This document shows, one piece after another, positions 62,788-64,000 of a stretch of 64,000 nucleotides of DNA; position 1 is the stretch's first letter, and the number at the start of each line of letters is the position of its first letter. This DNA is from Phycisphaerales bacterium. Its GTDB lineage: Bacteria > Planctomycetota > Phycisphaerae > Phycisphaerales > UBA1924. The stretch spans positions 283,003 through 347,002 of the forward strand of contig JAHDXL010000001.1 in NCBI GenBank assembly GCA_023382935.1, written 5' to 3'. The notes under the pieces are model-generated. The model did no database searches and had not been told where the DNA came from. It was given only the letters and a program-made list of their open reading frames with translations. The position numbers and the translations under genes were made by a program.

Positions 62788-63459
62788 CTAGTTCGTGGTC
62801 CTGGATGGCGCAACTTTCCGCTCCATGTCCCCACGCAGCGTGCGTGCCGCGTCGAGCATGAGGCAAGCCGAAAAGCGATCCGGACGACCTCGCCCCACCA
62901 TCGTCGCGTGCAGCAGCATCTCGGCGTGCACCCACGCCTCTTCCAGCCCGCACTCCCCGGCACAGATGGCAAACCCGTGCAGCGCCCAGGCGTGCGCCGT
63001 CGCGTTGTCGGGCTGCAGTTCCGCCACGTGCCAGCACGTCGCCTCCAGGCACCGCGCCCGTAACCCCGCGTCGCACCGGTCGATGGCCAGATCCCACAAC
63101 GCGTGCAGCGCGCCCAGTTCGATCTGCGTCCACAGTTCAATGCCCTGGTCATCTCGCCGGCACGTCAGCGGGCCGGAAGTCTCAATCTCCGGCGTTTCGC
63201 CGTCATCGAACAGCGCCCACCACAGCCGCACGTCCAGCGACTCCGTGTCCAACGGTTCCGGGCGAACACCCGACAACCGACCCAGCAGCGCCCGGTCGAT
63301 CACGCGCCGGTGCCCCAGTTCGTCCGAGAAGTTGCTCACCCATTCGACGACCTCTTCATGCGAAAAGCCGCCACGCACGAGCGGCGTTCCGCTCAGCACC
63401 CCTCCGGCCAGTCGCTCCAGCAGGTCGGCCCAGTCGTGTAACCGCGCGGTTGACATCAT
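62788..63459 (-). CDS. Hypothetical protein
   Basis: The product is 223 residues, not recognised. It is helical and soluble, rich in Trp, Cys and His (ARCLEATCWHVAELQPDNATAHAWALHGFAIC, of a loose TPR-like rhythm, about residues 130-160). There is no signal peptide or membrane segment. It ends 8 bp from the end of pyrG and diverges from the zinc-ribbon gene. Two ATGs (63459, 63456) lie at the start. Confidence 0.6.
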   Translation of the reverse strand: MMSTARLHDWADLLERLAGGVLSGTPLVRGGFSHEEVVEWVSNFSDELGHRRVIDRALLGRLSGVRPEPLDTESLDVRLWWALFDDGETPEIETSGPLTCRRDDQGIELWTQIELGALHALWDLAIDRCDAGLRARCLEATCWHVAELQPDNATAHAWALHGFAICAGECGLEEAWVHAEMLLHATMVGRGRPDRFSACLMLDAARTLRGDMERKVAPSRTTN

Positions 63460-63520
63460 GGATGTGATTCAGCGCAAGATGCTCTTCCATCGCCCGCCTC
63501 CCGACGGTAGGCTGAGCGCC

Positions 63521-63805
63521 ATGCCGCGTACGTTTCGGCGCGCCACCAGGGTTGATCTTGCACGCAGGCGGTGCCTCCGCTGCGGGTATGACGGCCCGGC
63601 CGTGCAGGACGGGTCGATCGAGTTCCTCTGCCCCCACTGCGGGCAGGATCTCTACGCCCGCCCGCCCCGCAGTTACCTCGAACTCGAGGGCATCCGCCGG
63701 GCCGAACCCGAACGCCCCCATCGCGTCGGCTTCCGGCGATGGGTTGCCTGGGTCGCTCGACTTTTCGGACGCGCCGGCGCCGCCGCCCGTTGGCCAAACG
63801 ACTGA
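63521..63805 (+). CDS. Small zinc-ribbon protein
   Basis: The product is 94 residues. Two zinc knuckles (CLRCGYDG and CPHCGQDL) are 20 residues apart, giving a zinc ribbon of about 30 residues near the N-terminus. A basic, amphipathic C-terminus (RRWVAWVARLFGRAG) follows and may touch membrane. The family is not recognised. The frame is open upstream, but ATG 63521 starts a compact domain. Confidence 0.6.
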   Translation: MPRTFRRATRVDLARRRCLRCGYDGPAVQDGSIEFLCPHCGQDLYARPPRSYLELEGIRRAEPERPHRVGFRRWVAWVARLFGRAGAAARWPND

Positions 63806-63922
63806 ATCTCTCCGGGTCGGTTTCCGATCGCCCCGGCTGTAGGACCGCACGCCGGCGCACGACTGCCTATTTGGCCAAAGTCACCTGGGCACCGCGACGA
63901 TCATTTCGGTCGTGGAGGCTTC

Positions 63923-64000
63923 ATGCGGCCGACCGGTCCCCTTTTCCACCCTGACAGTTCCGCTTCGGCTCCCCCGGGACACCGTGCCCACAACGATGCC
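63923..64000 (+). CDS. Start of a gene running out of the window
   Basis: ATG 63923 is preceded by GGAGG at 6 nt, and the frame stays open for 26 codons to the window edge. The visible start (MRPTGPLFHPDSSASAPPGH) is not distinctive, so product and reality are uncertain. Confidence 0.4.
   Translation, partial: MRPTGPLFHPDSSASAPPGHRAHNDA

Overview
The window looks like chromosome of a planctomycete, most likely class Phycisphaerae. This is inferred, not searched. The reasons are a high-GC genome, secreted proteins ending in PAPG/PAPA-hydrophobic-RRRR tails (PEP-CTERM-like), three secreted proteins ending in paired Asp/Asn-rich repeats built on FFDVxxFLxxFS (dockerin-like, two of them ending in a terminal GC or GCP), a membrane-anchored Ser/Thr kinase with kinesin-light-chain-type TPRs, and many secreted proteins of no known function. 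I see no rRNA, tRNA, CRISPR array, integrase or transposase. About 55 genes fill the window, with many 4-bp ATGA/GTGA overlaps.

Layout. 0-5 kb: a cut-off secreted protein, then an operon on the minus strand with a fused NagB-like/LmbE-like protein, a sugar-phosphate isomerase/epimerase and a Gfo/Idh/MocA dehydrogenase (amino-sugar metabolism). 4.7-9 kb: small membrane, secreted and thioredoxin-like proteins, an orphan HicA-like protein and a GPP34/GOLPH3-family protein. 8.7-14.7 kb: fused proline dehydrogenase/P5C dehydrogenase, then ribF-nrnA-DNA methyltransferase. 15-20 kb: an SGNH hydrolase with dockerin-like tail, rplU (without rpmA), a flavin-reductase-like protein, an orphan mraZ with its own operator, a GGA-hairpin-rich non-coding stretch, an aldo/keto reductase and a YdaE-type D-mannose/D-lyxose isomerase. 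20-35 kb: kinase-TPR protein, kelch protein, OmpH/Skp, M29 aminopeptidase, MurQ and a signal-less GH20 hexosaminidase (cell-wall sugar recycling), Ca2+/Na+ exchanger, META-domain lipoprotein and an acyl-CoA carboxylase subunit. 35-47 kb: recA, two clpP genes in tandem, a phosphoesterase-yidC-mnmE-clpS block, a MshEN-type domain and rimO.

47-54 kb holds the most coherent pathway: lysW-lysX-lysY-lysZ-lysK, the LysW carrier-protein route to lysine, followed by ftsW/rodA and murG. In front of lysW lies what looks like a complete transcription-attenuation leader: a promoter, a 31-codon ORF with four AAA lysine codons within nine codons, an antiterminator segment and an intrinsic terminator. 54-64 kb: a small protein coupled to a GGDEF diguanylate cyclase, two overlapping M1 aminopeptidase genes, pyrG with an N-terminal extension, and small unknowns.

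The two observations most worth testing are the lysine attenuator (47.10-47.32 kb) and a candidate CsrA/RsmA-sequestering RNA (about 17.94-18.22 kb): nine stem-loops, seven with GGA in the loop, the last being an intrinsic terminator. Product names rest on motif recognition from memory; no database search was possible.
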